A stretch of 64,000 bases of DNA from Williamsia sterculiae (GCF_900156495.1 NZ_FTNT01000012.1:1-64000); one strand, 5' to 3'. Positions 7,801 to 17,042 are shown, numbered from the stretch's first letter. Numbers and translations are program-made. Notes: generated from the sequence alone by a model not told the origin.

Positions 7801-10518
7801 TCAGTGCGCAGCGTCGTCCCAGGACCGACCGAATCCGACGGATACGTCGAGTGGGACCGACAACGTGATCGCGTTACCCATCTCGGTACGCACCAGATCC
7901 TCGAGAACGTCATGCTCCCCCGGCGCCACCTCGAGCACGAGTTCGTCGTGGACCTGCAGCAGGATCCTCGACGCGAGACCCTGCTCGGTGATACGCCGAT
8001 CGACGTTGATCATCGCGACCTTGATGATGTCGGCCGCGGTGCCCTGAATCGGGGCGTTGAGCGCCATCCGCTCTGCCGATTGTCGGCGTTGCCAGTTGTC
8101 GCTGTTGAGGTCCGGAAGGTATCGACGCCTGCCGAACAGGGTCGCGGTGTATTCGTCGCGCCGGGCCTGCACCACCACGTCGTGCAGGTAGTCGCGCACC
8201 CCACCGAAGCGCGCGAAGTACGCCTCCATCTGTTCCACCGCCTCGTCGCGTCCGATACCGAGCTGCGCGGCCAGGCCGAACGCGCTCAACCCATACGCCA
8301 AGCCGTACGACATCGCCTTGACCCGGTGTCGCATCTCGGTGGTGACCGCGTCGATGGGTACGCCGAAGGCACGCGACCCGACGAAGTTGTGCAGGTCCTC
8401 GCCGGTGTTGAACGCCTCGATCAGACCCGCGTCCTCGGACAGATGGGCCATGATCCGCATCTCGATCTGGCTGTAGTCGGCTGTCATCAGCGACTCGAAC
8501 CCGTCGCCGACGACGAATTCGGTGCGGATCTGTCGCCCGGCTTCGGTGCGAACCGGGATGTTCTGCAGGTTGGGTTCGGTGGACGACAACCGTCCGGTGG
8601 CGGCGATGGTCTGGTTGAAGGTGGTGTGCACCCGGCCGTCGTCGGCGACCGACTTCAGCAATCCGTCGACGGTCACCTTCAGGCGGGTCGCGTCTCGGTG
8701 TTCGAGGAGGTGGGCCAGGAAAGGATGTTGGGTCTTCTCGAACAGACCCTGCAGGGCGTCGGCGTCGGTGGTGTACCCGGTCTTGGTCCGTTTGGTCTTC
8801 GGCATCTCCAGCTTGTCGAACAGCACCGTCTGCAGCTGTTTGGGTGAACCGAGATTGATCTGTTCGCCGATCACCTCATACGCGGCATCGGCGGCGGTGC
8901 GGATCCGGTCGGCGAAGGTCGCACCGAGCTCGTCCAGATGCGCGGTGTCGACGGCGATACCCGCGGCCTCGAGATCCGCCAGTACCACCAGCAGCGGGAC
9001 CTCGATCTCGGTCAGCAGCGGCAGCGAGTCGATCCGGGTGAGTTCCTCGTCGAGGGCGGTCGCGAGCTCCTCGACGGCGGTGGCCGCGACCATCGCGGTG
9101 TCGGCGCGTCGCTGCTCGCCCGCGTCGTCGTCGAGCAACGAGAGTTGAGCGTCGGCGGGTTCGTCGTCGGCCTTGAGCTCGCGTCGCAGATAACGCAGGG
9201 CGAGGTCATCGAGTGCGAACGATCGCTGCCCGGGGCGGACCAGGTATGCGGCCAGCGACGTGTCGCTGGTGAGCCCGGCCAGCGTCCACCCTCGTCCGCG
9301 CAGGGCGTGGATCGCCCACTTGGCCTCGTGCATCGCCTTGGGCGACGCGGGGTCGGCCAACCACTCACCGACGGCCCATTCGTCATCGGGCTCGAGCAGC
9401 GCGGTGTCGAGGTAGGCCACGGCACCGTCCGCGGCGGCGACCGCAATGCCGTCGGTGTCGGACCCGAACACCTGCTGGGGACCGCACACCGCGACCCCGG
9501 CACGGGGCTGACCGATCACGTGATCGGTCAGCCACTGACGCACCGTGCCGGCGGCGAGGATCTCCCCTTGCACGTCGAAACCCGACTCGGCCTCCGGTTC
9601 GGCGGACGAGAGGGTGGTGAACAGGCGGTCGCGGAGGACGCGGAACTCCAGATCGTCGAACAGTGTGTGGATCTGCTCGCGATCCCAGGCTTTGAGTTTG
9701 AGGTCGTCGGGGACCGCGGGCAGCGTCATGTCACGGACCAGCTCGGTGAGCCGACGGTTCATCTGGACATGTGCGAGGTTCTCCCGCAGCGCCGCCCCGA
9801 CCTTTCCCTTGACCTCGTCGACGTGATCGACCAGTCCGGACAGCGACCCGTATTCGCGGATCCACTTGGCCGCGGTCTTCTCGCCGACTCCCGGGATGCC
9901 GGGCAGGTTGTCGCTGGGGTCTCCGCGAAGCGCCGCGTAGTCGGGGTACTGCGCGGGTGTGAGCCCGTACTTCTTCTCCACCTCGTCGGGGGTGAAGCGG
10001 GTCAGGTCGGACACGCCCTTGCGCGGGTAGAGCACGGTGACGTCCGGACCGACGAGTTGCAACGAGTCCCGGTCACCGGTGACCACCAGCACCCTGTACC
10101 CCTCCGCCTCGGCCTGGGTGGTGAGGGTGGCGATGATGTCGTCGGCCTCATATCCCTCGATGGCCATCACCGGAATCCCCAGGGCGCCGAGCACCTCGCG
10201 GGTCAGTTCCACCTGACCGTTGAACTCGTCCGGCGACTTGGACCGCTGCGCCTTGTACTCCGGGTACATGTCCGCGCGGAAGGTCTTGCGTGACACGTCG
10301 AACGCCGCGGCCACGTGGGTGGGTTGCTCGTCGCGCAGCAGGTTGATGAGCATGGAGGTGAACCCGTAGACCGCGTTGGTGGTCTGGCCGGTCGCGGTCT
10401 TGAAGTTCTCGGCGGGCAACGCGAAGAACGCGCGGTAGGCCAACGAGTGCCCGTCGAGCAACATCAGGGTGGGCTGGGTCGACTTCTGCTGAGTTGACTT
10501 TTTCCGCGCATCTGCCAC
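7801..10518 (-). CDS. polA: DNA polymerase I
   Basis: Family A polymerase of 905 residues. The N-terminal FEN-like 5'-3' exonuclease domain (1-300) starts with MLLDGHSLAYRAFFALP and includes GYEADDIIATL and GDPSDNLPGIPGVGEKTA. A central domain (about 315-510) lacks the DxE proofreading motifs, as in mycobacterial Pol I. The polymerase domain carries motif A DYSQIEMRIMAHLS, motif B RHRVKAMSYGLAYG and motif C LQVHDELVLEV. It fills gaps and removes Okazaki RNA primers. It lies 90 bp downstream of livF on the same strand. Confidence 0.98.
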   Translation of the reverse strand: MADARKKSTQQKSTQPTLMLLDGHSLAYRAFFALPAENFKTATGQTTNAVYGFTSMLINLLRDEQPTHVAAAFDVSRKTFRADMYPEYKAQRSKSPDEFNGQVELTREVLGALGIPVMAIEGYEADDIIATLTTQAEAEGYRVLVVTGDRDSLQLVGPDVTVLYPRKGVSDLTRFTPDEVEKKYGLTPAQYPDYAALRGDPSDNLPGIPGVGEKTAAKWIREYGSLSGLVDHVDEVKGKVGAALRENLAHVQMNRRLTELVRDMTLPAVPDDLKLKAWDREQIHTLFDDLEFRVLRDRLFTTLSSAEPEAESGFDVQGEILAAGTVRQWLTDHVIGQPRAGVAVCGPQQVFGSDTDGIAVAAADGAVAYLDTALLEPDDEWAVGEWLADPASPKAMHEAKWAIHALRGRGWTLAGLTSDTSLAAYLVRPGQRSFALDDLALRYLRRELKADDEPADAQLSLLDDDAGEQRRADTAMVAATAVEELATALDEELTRIDSLPLLTEIEVPLLVVLADLEAAGIAVDTAHLDELGATFADRIRTAADAAYEVIGEQINLGSPKQLQTVLFDKLEMPKTKRTKTGYTTDADALQGLFEKTQHPFLAHLLEHRDATRLKVTVDGLLKSVADDGRVHTTFNQTIAATGRLSSTEPNLQNIPVRTEAGRQIRTEFVVGDGFESLMTADYSQIEMRIMAHLSEDAGLIEAFNTGEDLHNFVGSRAFGVPIDAVTTEMRHRVKAMSYGLAYGLSAFGLAAQLGIGRDEAVEQMEAYFARFGGVRDYLHDVVVQARRDEYTATLFGRRRYLPDLNSDNWQRRQSAERMALNAPIQGTAADIIKVAMINVDRRITEQGLASRILLQVHDELVLEVAPGEHDVLEDLVRTEMGNAITLSVPLDVSVGFGRSWDDAAH

Positions 10519-10608
10519 GTGTCGCAGTGTAGTTGTCGGTCCCGACAGCCCCGCCCGACCCGGGTCAGACCGAACCGGGTCGGCACGGGCGCCGAACCGG
10601 CCACCCGA

Positions 10609-11400
10609 TCACGCCACCCCGAGGTAGGCCTCCCGGACGGCGTCGTCGGCCAGCAGTTCCTTGCCGGGCCCCTCGCGCGTGATGGTCCCGGTCTCCAGAA
10701 CGTATCCGCGATCGGAGCGACTGAGGGCCTGCTGCGCGTTCTGCTCGACCAGCAGGATGGTGGTGCCCTGTTCGTTGATGGTCGCGATGATCCGGAAGAT
10801 CTGCTGGATGACCATGGGCGCCAACCCCATCGACGGTTCGTCCAACAACAGCAGTTTGGGTCGGGCCATCAACGCGCGGCCGATGGCGAGCATCTGCTGT
10901 TCCCCACCGGACATGGTGCCGCCGAGCTGGGATCGTCGCTCGGCGAGGCGCGGGAACAGCTCGTAGACGTAGTCGACGGTCGTCTTCTGTTCCGCTCGGC
11001 TGCCGAACTTACGGCCGTAGCAGCCCATGTCCAGGTTCTCGGCGACGGTCATCCCCGGGAACACCCGGCGCCCCTCGGGCACCTGCACGATGCCCTCGAT
11101 CACGCGTTTCGCGGCGGGCATGCGGGTGATGTCCTGACCGAGGAACTCGATGGACCCACTCGTCAGTTGTTTGAGTCCGGAGATACCGCGCATCGTGGTC
11201 GACTTTCCCGCGCCGTTGGCGCCCAGCAGCGTGACCAGTTCGCCCGCGTCGACGGTCAGCGAGATGCCGTGTAGGGCCTCGATCCTGCCGTAATGGATCA
11301 CCATGTCGCGGATCTGCAACACCGGCGTACCCGACGCCGGGGTGGCGTCCGCACTCCCGGTTCTCACGTCGCGTCTCTTGCCGAAACTAGGCGATCTCAT
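10609..11400 (-). CDS. livF: Branched-chain amino acid ABC transporter, ATPase LivF
   Basis: The second ATPase of the leucine/isoleucine/valine importer, 263 residues. Walker A is GANGAGKST, the signature MSGGEQQM and Walker B LLLLDEPSMGLAP, with the LivF-type ending GYVLETGTITREGPG. ATG at 11400 overlaps the livG stop by 14 nt. GTG at 11367, 20 nt past the livG stop, is an alternative giving 252 residues, closer to the usual LivF length. It is the last gene of livKHMGF. Confidence 0.93.
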   Translation of the reverse strand: MRSPSFGKRRDVRTGSADATPASGTPVLQIRDMVIHYGRIEALHGISLTVDAGELVTLLGANGAGKSTTMRGISGLKQLTSGSIEFLGQDITRMPAAKRVIEGIVQVPEGRRVFPGMTVAENLDMGCYGRKFGSRAEQKTTVDYVYELFPRLAERRSQLGGTMSGGEQQMLAIGRALMARPKLLLLDEPSMGLAPMVIQQIFRIIATINEQGTTILLVEQNAQQALSRSDRGYVLETGTITREGPGKELLADDAVREAYLGVA

Positions 11401-12430
11401 CGTCGGGCACCCCCAGGTAGGCGTTGATCACGGCCGGGTTCTCGCGAACCTCGGAAGGGGTCCCCTCGGCGATCTTGCGGCCGAATTCCAACACCACGAT
11501 GCGCTCGGTCACCCCCATCACCAGTCGCATGTCGTGTTCGATGAGCAGCACCGTGTACCCGTCGTCGCGGATCTTCTGGATCAGGCCCATCAGCGCGGTC
11601 TTCTCGCTGGGGTTGAAGCCCGCGGCGGGCTCGTCGAGACACAGCAGCTTCGGTTCGGTGGCCAGCGCTCGGGCGATCTCCAGTCGCCGCTGGTCGCCGT
11701 AGGCGAGATTCTTGGCCTGCTCGGCCGCCCGTGCCCCGATCCCGACGAACTCGAGCAGCGCCATACCCCGGTCGACGGCGTCGCGTTCCTCGCGGTAGTG
11801 CCGACGCGAGCGCAGGGCAGCGCCGAACACCGATGTCTTGTGCCGCGCGTCGGTGCCGACCACCACGTTCTCCAGTGCGGTCATCTCTCCGAACAACCGG
11901 ACGTTCTGGAACGTTCTGGCGATGCCGCGTCGGGTGATCTCGTGCCGCTTCACCCGGCCCAGCGGCTTGTTGTCGAAGGTGACCGATCCCGCACTGGGGC
12001 TGTACACCCCGGTGATGGCGTTGAAGCAGGTGGTCTTGCCGGCACCGTTGGGTCCGATCAGACCGAAGATCTCGCCACGCTTGATGTCGAACGTGACGTC
12101 GTCGAGGGCTTTGAGCCCACCGAACTGAACGGTCAGTCCCCGCACCTCGAGCAGCGCGCCGCCCACCTGGGTGTTGATGTCGCGTTGCGGTGCGACCGCC
12201 TCGGCGACCACCTCGGGATCGGCCAGTCTCGGGTCCACGTCGGTCACGTCGACCACCGCGGTCACCTTGGCGTTCTCGGCTCCGGCACCGTCCAGCGCGG
12301 ACAGGTCGGCGTCTGGTCCGGTCGCGGCCGGAGCGGTCGGCGACGAGGTCTCGGCGCTGGATTCGCCCGCGGTCGACTCACTGACCGCACCATCGGAACC
12401 GGTGTCGTCGGGTGTCCCGTGCTTGCCCAT
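11387..12430 (-). CDS. livG: Branched-chain amino acid ABC transporter, ATPase LivG
   Basis: ATPase of 347 residues, about 90 longer than usual because of an N-terminal Ser/Thr/Ala/Asp-rich, probably disordered extension (residues 1-90) before the ABC domain starts at LLEVRGLTVQFGGLKALDDV. Walker A is GPNGAGKTT, the signature region NLAYGDQRRLEIARALA and Walker B LLCLDEPAAGFNP, all LivG-type. ATG at 12430 shares bases with the livM TGA (TGATG). A longer open frame to 12979 runs through livM and was rejected. Confidence 0.93.
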   Translation of the reverse strand: MGKHGTPDDTGSDGAVSESTAGESSAETSSPTAPAATGPDADLSALDGAGAENAKVTAVVDVTDVDPRLADPEVVAEAVAPQRDINTQVGGALLEVRGLTVQFGGLKALDDVTFDIKRGEIFGLIGPNGAGKTTCFNAITGVYSPSAGSVTFDNKPLGRVKRHEITRRGIARTFQNVRLFGEMTALENVVVGTDARHKTSVFGAALRSRRHYREERDAVDRGMALLEFVGIGARAAEQAKNLAYGDQRRLEIARALATEPKLLCLDEPAAGFNPSEKTALMGLIQKIRDDGYTVLLIEHDMRLVMGVTERIVVLEFGRKIAEGTPSEVRENPAVINAYLGVPDDEIA

Positions 12431-13668
12431 CACGCCTCCCTCGACCCCAGTGTGCCCCCTGCCGCCGCGGGGCGTTTGACCGCGGAATAGACCTGCCTGC
12501 CATAGGTCAACAGCTTCTGTCGCGCCGGGAACAGTCCCTGTGGGCGGAAGACCATCAAGGCCACCAACGCGATGCCGAAGAACAGGTACTTGAAGTCGCC
12601 GAGCGACTGGCCACCGACCTGGATGCCCTGCACGCGCGCCGGTAGGTAGACCACGATGAACGCCCCGACGATGACCCCGAGCTTGTTGCCCTGACCGCCG
12701 AGGACCACCGCGCAGAGGAAGAGCATCGAATTGATGACGGTGAAACCCTTGGGGTCCACGTACTGCACCTGCCCCGCGTACAGCGCACCGGACAGCCCGC
12801 CGATCCCCGCGCCGATGACGAATGCCCAGAGTTTGAACTTGAACGTGGGCACACCCATGATCTCCGCGACATCCTCGTCCTCGCGGATCGCGATCCAGGA
12901 CCGGCCGACGCGGGATCGTTCCAGGTTGCCGACGAACAGCAGGGCCAGGATGACCAGCACCATGCCCAACCAGAACCACCAGACGCCGTAGTTGAAGGTG
13001 CCTCGGTTGTTCCCGTTGGAGAACACACCTTCGGGATGGGTCGTGGACTTCAACAACTCCGGGAACGCGATGTTGGACAAGCCGGCGGCGCCCCCGGTGA
13101 CGTCGGTGAGGTTGTCGGCCAGCAGCCGGACGATCTCACCGAAACCCAACGTCACGATGGCCAGGTAGTCACCGCGCAACCGCAGGGTCGGGGTGCCGAG
13201 GATGACACCGGTGAACCCCGTCAGCACGATGGCCAGCGGCACGCAGGCCACCCAGGCCCAGCTGCTGGAGAAGAACCCGTGGTCCTCCGATCCCCAGATC
13301 GGACTCGACGGGCTGGTGAGCATGGCGACCACATACGCCCCGACGGCGTAGAAACCGACGTACCCGAGGTCGAGCAGACCCGCCTGACCGACCACCACGT
13401 TCAGGCCGATCGCGATCAGCGCGATCATCGAGAACTGGGCCATCATGGCGCCGAAATCGACTGCGGTGGTGGTGATGAACGGCGGCTTGACCACGGGCAA
13501 CAGGGCGATGATGACTATCGCGGGGATCCCCACCGCCCACTGCGCCGGGCGACTCAGACCGGCCCACCACCCGCGGACCCGGTCGCCGAGCCCGCGGCGC
13601 TCCCGGCCCCCAGGCCTCGTGTCGGGACCGGTGTCGCCGGCCGGAACGGCCTTCTCGGCGGCGCTCAT
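12430..13668 (-). CDS. livM: Branched-chain amino acid ABC transporter, permease LivM
   Basis: Permease of 412 residues with about ten membrane segments after a 40-residue charged N-terminus. The family features GLNVVVGQAGLLDLGYVGFYAVGAY and LRLRGDYLAIVTLGFGEIVR are clear. The EAA-like loop reads GRSWIAIREDEDVAEIMGV and the C-terminal segment FIVVYLPARVQG. ATG at 13668 overlaps the livH stop (ATGA), so translation is coupled. It forms the inner-membrane channel with LivH. Confidence 0.93.
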   Translation of the reverse strand: MSAAEKAVPAGDTGPDTRPGGRERRGLGDRVRGWWAGLSRPAQWAVGIPAIVIIALLPVVKPPFITTTAVDFGAMMAQFSMIALIAIGLNVVVGQAGLLDLGYVGFYAVGAYVVAMLTSPSSPIWGSEDHGFFSSSWAWVACVPLAIVLTGFTGVILGTPTLRLRGDYLAIVTLGFGEIVRLLADNLTDVTGGAAGLSNIAFPELLKSTTHPEGVFSNGNNRGTFNYGVWWFWLGMVLVILALLFVGNLERSRVGRSWIAIREDEDVAEIMGVPTFKFKLWAFVIGAGIGGLSGALYAGQVQYVDPKGFTVINSMLFLCAVVLGGQGNKLGVIVGAFIVVYLPARVQGIQVGGQSLGDFKYLFFGIALVALMVFRPQGLFPARQKLLTYGRQVYSAVKRPAAAGGTLGSREA

Positions 13669-14708
13669 ACTCTTGCCCTTCCCAGACTCTCGCCGAGTAT
13701 GCCGGTGGGGCGGAACATCAGCACCAGCACCAGCAACGCGAAGGCGACGACGTCCTTCCACTGGTTGCCCAGCACGATCGACCCGTAGTTCTCCATGACC
13801 CCGAGCAGGAGCCCACCGAGAAGCGCACCGCGGACGTTGCCGATGCCACCCAGAACGGCCGCCGAGAATGCCTTGATCCCGAGGATGAAGCCGCCGTTGT
13901 AGACGATCCCGTTGGGCACCCGCAAGGTGTAGAGGATGGCCGCGGCACCGGCGAGCAGACCACCCAGGAGGAACGTCAGCAGGATGACCCGTTCACGCGA
14001 TACACCCATCAGTGTCGCCGCATCGGGGTCCTGCGCGACGGCGCGGATACCGCGGCCGAACTTGGTGCGGTTGATGAGGATCTCGGTGGCGGCGGCGAGC
14101 ACCAGCGCCGACACCACGATGGTGACGGTGACATTGGTGACCGTCGCACTGAAGATGTCGAACTCGGGTTTCGGCTCCACCAGCTTGATGGCCGGTTGTG
14201 CCGTCGAGCCACCGAGCGTCGGATCCCCGCCGAACTTGGGCAACACGTAATGCACGAATTCCTGTAGTACAAAGGACATCCCGATGGCGGTGATCAGGAA
14301 GGCGAGGGGTTTGGCCTTGCGGCGCCGCAGCGGCCGGTACGCCACTCGTTCCAGTCCGATGGCCGCTGCTCCCGCCACCACCATGCCGATCAGACCGGCG
14401 ATCAGCAGGTAGACGATGGTCAGCAGGGTGCCCTGGTCGTACGCGTCGGCCTGCGGCGAGAAACCGAGGAACAGCAGCCCGATGTACTGGCCGAACATGC
14501 CGAACATGAAGACCTCGGAGTGGGCGAAGTTGATCAGCTTCAGCACCCCGTAGACCAGGGTGTAGCCGACGGCGACGAGCGCATAGATGGCCCCGTAGGT
14601 CAGGCCTTCCACGGTCAGAGTCCAGAAGTTGTCGACGAGCGATCCGACGTCGAAGTTGATGGTGGCCGCCAGATCGGTGGTGCTCTGGGCCAGCAGATGG
14701 ACGGTCAT
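13665..14708 (-). CDS. livH: Branched-chain amino acid ABC transporter, permease LivH
   Basis: Permease of 347 residues. Diagnostic stretches are GLTYGAIYALVAVGYTLVYGVLKLINFAH near the N-terminus, GRGIRAVAQDPDAATLMGV (EAA loop) and AFSAAVLGGIGNVRGALLGGLLLG near the C-terminus. ATG at 14708 has the ribosome site gagagg 7 nt upstream; the longer frame to 14765 runs into the hairpin between livK and livH and was not used. Confidence 0.93.
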   Translation of the reverse strand: MTVHLLAQSTTDLAATINFDVGSLVDNFWTLTVEGLTYGAIYALVAVGYTLVYGVLKLINFAHSEVFMFGMFGQYIGLLFLGFSPQADAYDQGTLLTIVYLLIAGLIGMVVAGAAAIGLERVAYRPLRRRKAKPLAFLITAIGMSFVLQEFVHYVLPKFGGDPTLGGSTAQPAIKLVEPKPEFDIFSATVTNVTVTIVVSALVLAAATEILINRTKFGRGIRAVAQDPDAATLMGVSRERVILLTFLLGGLLAGAAAILYTLRVPNGIVYNGGFILGIKAFSAAVLGGIGNVRGALLGGLLLGVMENYGSIVLGNQWKDVVAFALLVLVLMFRPTGILGESLGRARV

Positions 14709-14747
14709 TCGAGAGCCTCTCGGGCGTTCAGGGTGCTCCACGCACAA

Positions 14748-14787
14748 ACGATGCGCCCGGGGCATCGCTGCTCGCCGGGCGCATCGT
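14748..14787 (-). terminator. Hairpin between livK and livH (attenuator/processing signal)
   Basis: A perfect 13-bp inverted repeat (acgatgcgcccgg / ccgggcgcatcgt) with a 14-nt loop sits 8 nt after the livK stop and 39 nt before livH. It is placed to stop part of the transcription, or to protect livK mRNA, so that the binding protein is made in excess over the membrane parts. Confidence 0.75.
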
Positions 14788-14795
14788 CGGGGGGG

Positions 14796-16034
14796 TTACT
14801 TGACGTCGTACATCCAGATCAGTGAGGTGGTGAGCTCACCGGTGCCGGTCCACTTGTAGGTACGGGCAAGACCCTGACCGTCGTAGGTCTTGATGTAGTC
14901 GAGCAGCGCCGGACGCGTGGTCTTGCCGCTGTCGATGCCCTTGACCATGATCGTCGCGAGGTCGTAGGCCTCCACCGAGTAGACACCGGGCGCCTGCTTG
15001 AACTGGGCCTCGTAGTCCTTGGTGAACTGCTCGGGCGCGGGACCACACGGGCAGGAGAGGTACGCACCCTTGGCCGCGCTACCGGCCTGCGACACGAATT
15101 GCGGGTCGTTCACACCGTCACCGGAGACGAATTTGGCGGTGACCCCACCGTCTTTCAGTTGCTGTGCCAGCGGTGCGGCCTCGGCGTAGTACCCGGCGTA
15201 GAAGACCGCATCGGGCTTGGCGCTGTTCACCTTCGCGACGACGGCGGAGAAGTCGCGCTCCTTGGTCTTGACGTCACCCGCGCAACTCGAGTCGTTGGCC
15301 GACCCGAGCCCGGTGGTGATGGCCTTGGCCAATCCGGCCGCGTACTCGGAGTCGTCCTTGATGACACAGATTTTCTTGTAACCGAGCTTGCCGGTCATGT
15401 ACTTGGCGACGGCCGGACCCTGCACGTCGTCGTTGGCCAGACCGCGGAAGAAGGTCTTCCATCCGTTCGTGGTCAACGCGGGGTTGGTGGCCGAGGCGGT
15501 GGTGGAGACCAGGCCCGCCTGGTTGAACACCGCGCCGGTCGCCTTGGTCTCGCCGGAGAACGCGGGACCGATCAGGCCGATGATCGACGGGTCGTTGGCG
15601 ATCTGCGGTGCGACCTGGGTCGCCTTCTGCGGATCACCCTCGGTGTCGAAGGTCTTCAGTGTCACCTGGCAACCGGGGTTGGCCTTGTTGTGTTGGTTCA
15701 CCGCGAGCTCGGCGCCGTAGCGGATGTTCAGGCCGAGGGCGGCGTTGTCACCGGTCAGCGCACCGGCCATGGCGATCGACGTCGGCTTGCAGGTCGCCTT
15801 GCCGTCACCCGCAGGGTTTGCGGCGTCGCTCGTCGATCCCTTGGGGACCTCGTTACCCGAGGTGTCGATCTGGGCCAGCGCATCGATCTTCAGACTCGAC
15901 GACCCGCCGCCACCGCTCGACCCCGATGACTCGGCCGATCCCCCTCCGGAGGACGACTTGTCCGAACAGGCGGACACCGCCAGCACGGATGCCATCGCCA
16001 CTGCGAGAGCTCCCGTCGCGACACGACGCTGCAT
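14796..16034 (-). CDS. livK: Branched-chain amino acid-binding lipoprotein LivK
   Basis: Periplasmic-type binding protein of 412 residues (Peripla_BP_6, leucine-binding family). The signal peptide ends in the lipobox VSAC, followed by a Ser/Gly linker. The mature lobe begins TSIAMAGALTGDNAALGLNI and includes IGLIGPAFSGETKATG, which contacts the amino acid backbone in the family. It is first in livKHMGF. The ATG at 16034 has ggaggttga just upstream. The 166-nt leader before it starts at the stop of the pdtaR-like gene on the same strand. Confidence 0.93.
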   Translation of the reverse strand: MQRRVATGALAVAMASVLAVSACSDKSSSGGGSAESSGSSGGGGSSSLKIDALAQIDTSGNEVPKGSTSDAANPAGDGKATCKPTSIAMAGALTGDNAALGLNIRYGAELAVNQHNKANPGCQVTLKTFDTEGDPQKATQVAPQIANDPSIIGLIGPAFSGETKATGAVFNQAGLVSTTASATNPALTTNGWKTFFRGLANDDVQGPAVAKYMTGKLGYKKICVIKDDSEYAAGLAKAITTGLGSANDSSCAGDVKTKERDFSAVVAKVNSAKPDAVFYAGYYAEAAPLAQQLKDGGVTAKFVSGDGVNDPQFVSQAGSAAKGAYLSCPCGPAPEQFTKDYEAQFKQAPGVYSVEAYDLATIMVKGIDSGKTTRPALLDYIKTYDGQGLARTYKWTGTGELTTSLIWMYDVK

Positions 16035-16200
16035 TTCAACCTCCGATACGGCCCAACGCCTATTCGACGTCGCCCCAACTGAACAGATGCTGAGAAAAGA
16101 TAGCCCGGTTCAGCCGGGTACGCGTTGCCAATCGGAAGATTCGCCCACGTGGGCGGACGCAACGTAGCGAGAATTTAACTTTCGCACGAGCTGTGGGTGC
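16035..16200 (-). promoter_or_regulatory. Leader between the pdtaR-like gene and livK
   Basis: A gene-free 166 bp. It contains a perfect 14-bp palindrome cgcccacgtgggcg (16142-16155) and a small cccgg-ttcag-ccggg hairpin (about 16102-16117). In the transcript, an outer cguugc/gcaacg pairing could enclose the palindrome. It could hold the end of the pdtaR-like transcript, the liv promoter, or both. I did not find the paired six-base-loop hairpins bound by ANTAR proteins. Confidence 0.4.
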
Positions 16201-16815
16201 TCAGGCAGGCGTGTCCAGGGTCTCGATGATGACCTCGGCCACCGCTTTCATGGTGGTACGGCGGTCCATGGCCGCCCGTTGGATCCACTTGAACGCCTCC
16301 GGCTCGGAGAGCGATTGGCTCGCCATCAGAAGCCCTTTGGCCCGCTCGACCAGCTTGCGCGTCTCCAACCGATCGGTGAGTCCCGCGATGTCGCGCTCGA
16401 GGACGGCGATCTCGTTGTATCGACTCACCGCGACCTCGATGGCGGGAACCAGATCCGCCTTGGTGAACGGTTTGACCAGATAAGCCATCGCACCCGCGTC
16501 ACGCGCCTTCTCCACGAAGTCGCGCTGGCTGAACGCGGTCAGCATCACCACCGCCGCGAGGCGGCGTTCGGCGATCTCGCCCGCCGCGTCGATCCCGTCA
16601 CGAACCGGCATCTTGATGTCCATGATCACCAGATCCGGCTTCAACTCCTCGGTGAGCGACACCGCGACCTCACCGTTGGGCGCCTCCCCGACGACGTCGT
16701 AACCCTCCTCCCGGAGCATCTCGATGAGATCCATCCGGATCAGGGAGTCGTCCTCGGCGACCAGTACGCGGTGCGGGATCAGCTCTTCGTCCGTGGTCGT
16801 AGCTTGTGCAGACAC
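16201..16815 (-). CDS. pdtaR: ANTAR-domain response regulator, PdtaR-like
   Basis: A 204-residue response regulator matching the length of mycobacterial PdtaR (Rv1626). The receiver domain (about 14-128) has the acidic pair in VLVAEDDSLIRMD, the phospho-acceptor aspartate in LVIMDIKMPVRDG, the conserved threonine in VVMLTAF and the lysine in YLVKPF. The ANTAR RNA-binding domain (about 140-200) contains RKLVERAKGLLMASQSLSEPEA and AFKWIQRAAMDRR. Such proteins act by antitermination when phosphorylated by a PdtaS-type kinase, not present here. GTG at 16815 has ggaggtgat upstream; the longer frame to 16980 enters the tRNA. Confidence 0.92.
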   Translation of the reverse strand: MSAQATTTDEELIPHRVLVAEDDSLIRMDLIEMLREEGYDVVGEAPNGEVAVSLTEELKPDLVIMDIKMPVRDGIDAAGEIAERRLAAVVMLTAFSQRDFVEKARDAGAMAYLVKPFTKADLVPAIEVAVSRYNEIAVLERDIAGLTDRLETRKLVERAKGLLMASQSLSEPEAFKWIQRAAMDRRTTMKAVAEVIIETLDTPA

Positions 16816-16965
16816 CAGATCACCTCCGCGTCGAGTGGACGGGGCCATCAGGCTCGCGGCCCCGGTGGGGTGCAGAGTACCGGTTGGCCCGGCGGGTCGC
16901 CGATCTACTAGAGTGGTCCCCTGCACTACCCGGGCCGCCCGTTCGCGGAGGTCAGGAGTGGAATT

Positions 16966-17042
16966 GCCCTCGTAGCCCAATTGGCAGAGGCAACGGATTC
17001 AAAACCCGTCCAGTGTGAGTTCGAGTCTCACCGAGGGCACCA
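16966..17042 (+). tRNA. tRNA-Leu (anticodon CAA), short variable arm, CCA encoded
   Basis: The acceptor stem gccctcg/cgaggc-type pairs fully (16966-16972 with 17032-17038), A73 is followed by an encoded CCA, and the T arm gtgag-ttcgagt-ctcac is perfect. The anticodon loop is ttcaaaa, giving CAA, which reads UUG leucine codons. The anticodon stem acgga/cccgt has one A.C mismatch next to the loop. The variable region has only about 5 nt (ccagt), whereas leucine tRNAs normally carry a long variable arm. A73 and the body otherwise look leucine-like. Confidence 0.85.

Noticed and set aside
12430-12979. An N-terminal extension of LivG
   Set aside because: It reads through livM out of frame; the ATG at 12430 coupled to the livM stop explains the gene.
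16035-16200. ANTAR target (two hairpins with six-base loops) before livK
   Set aside because: The visible hairpins have four- and five-base loops and do not fit the paired hexaloop pattern.
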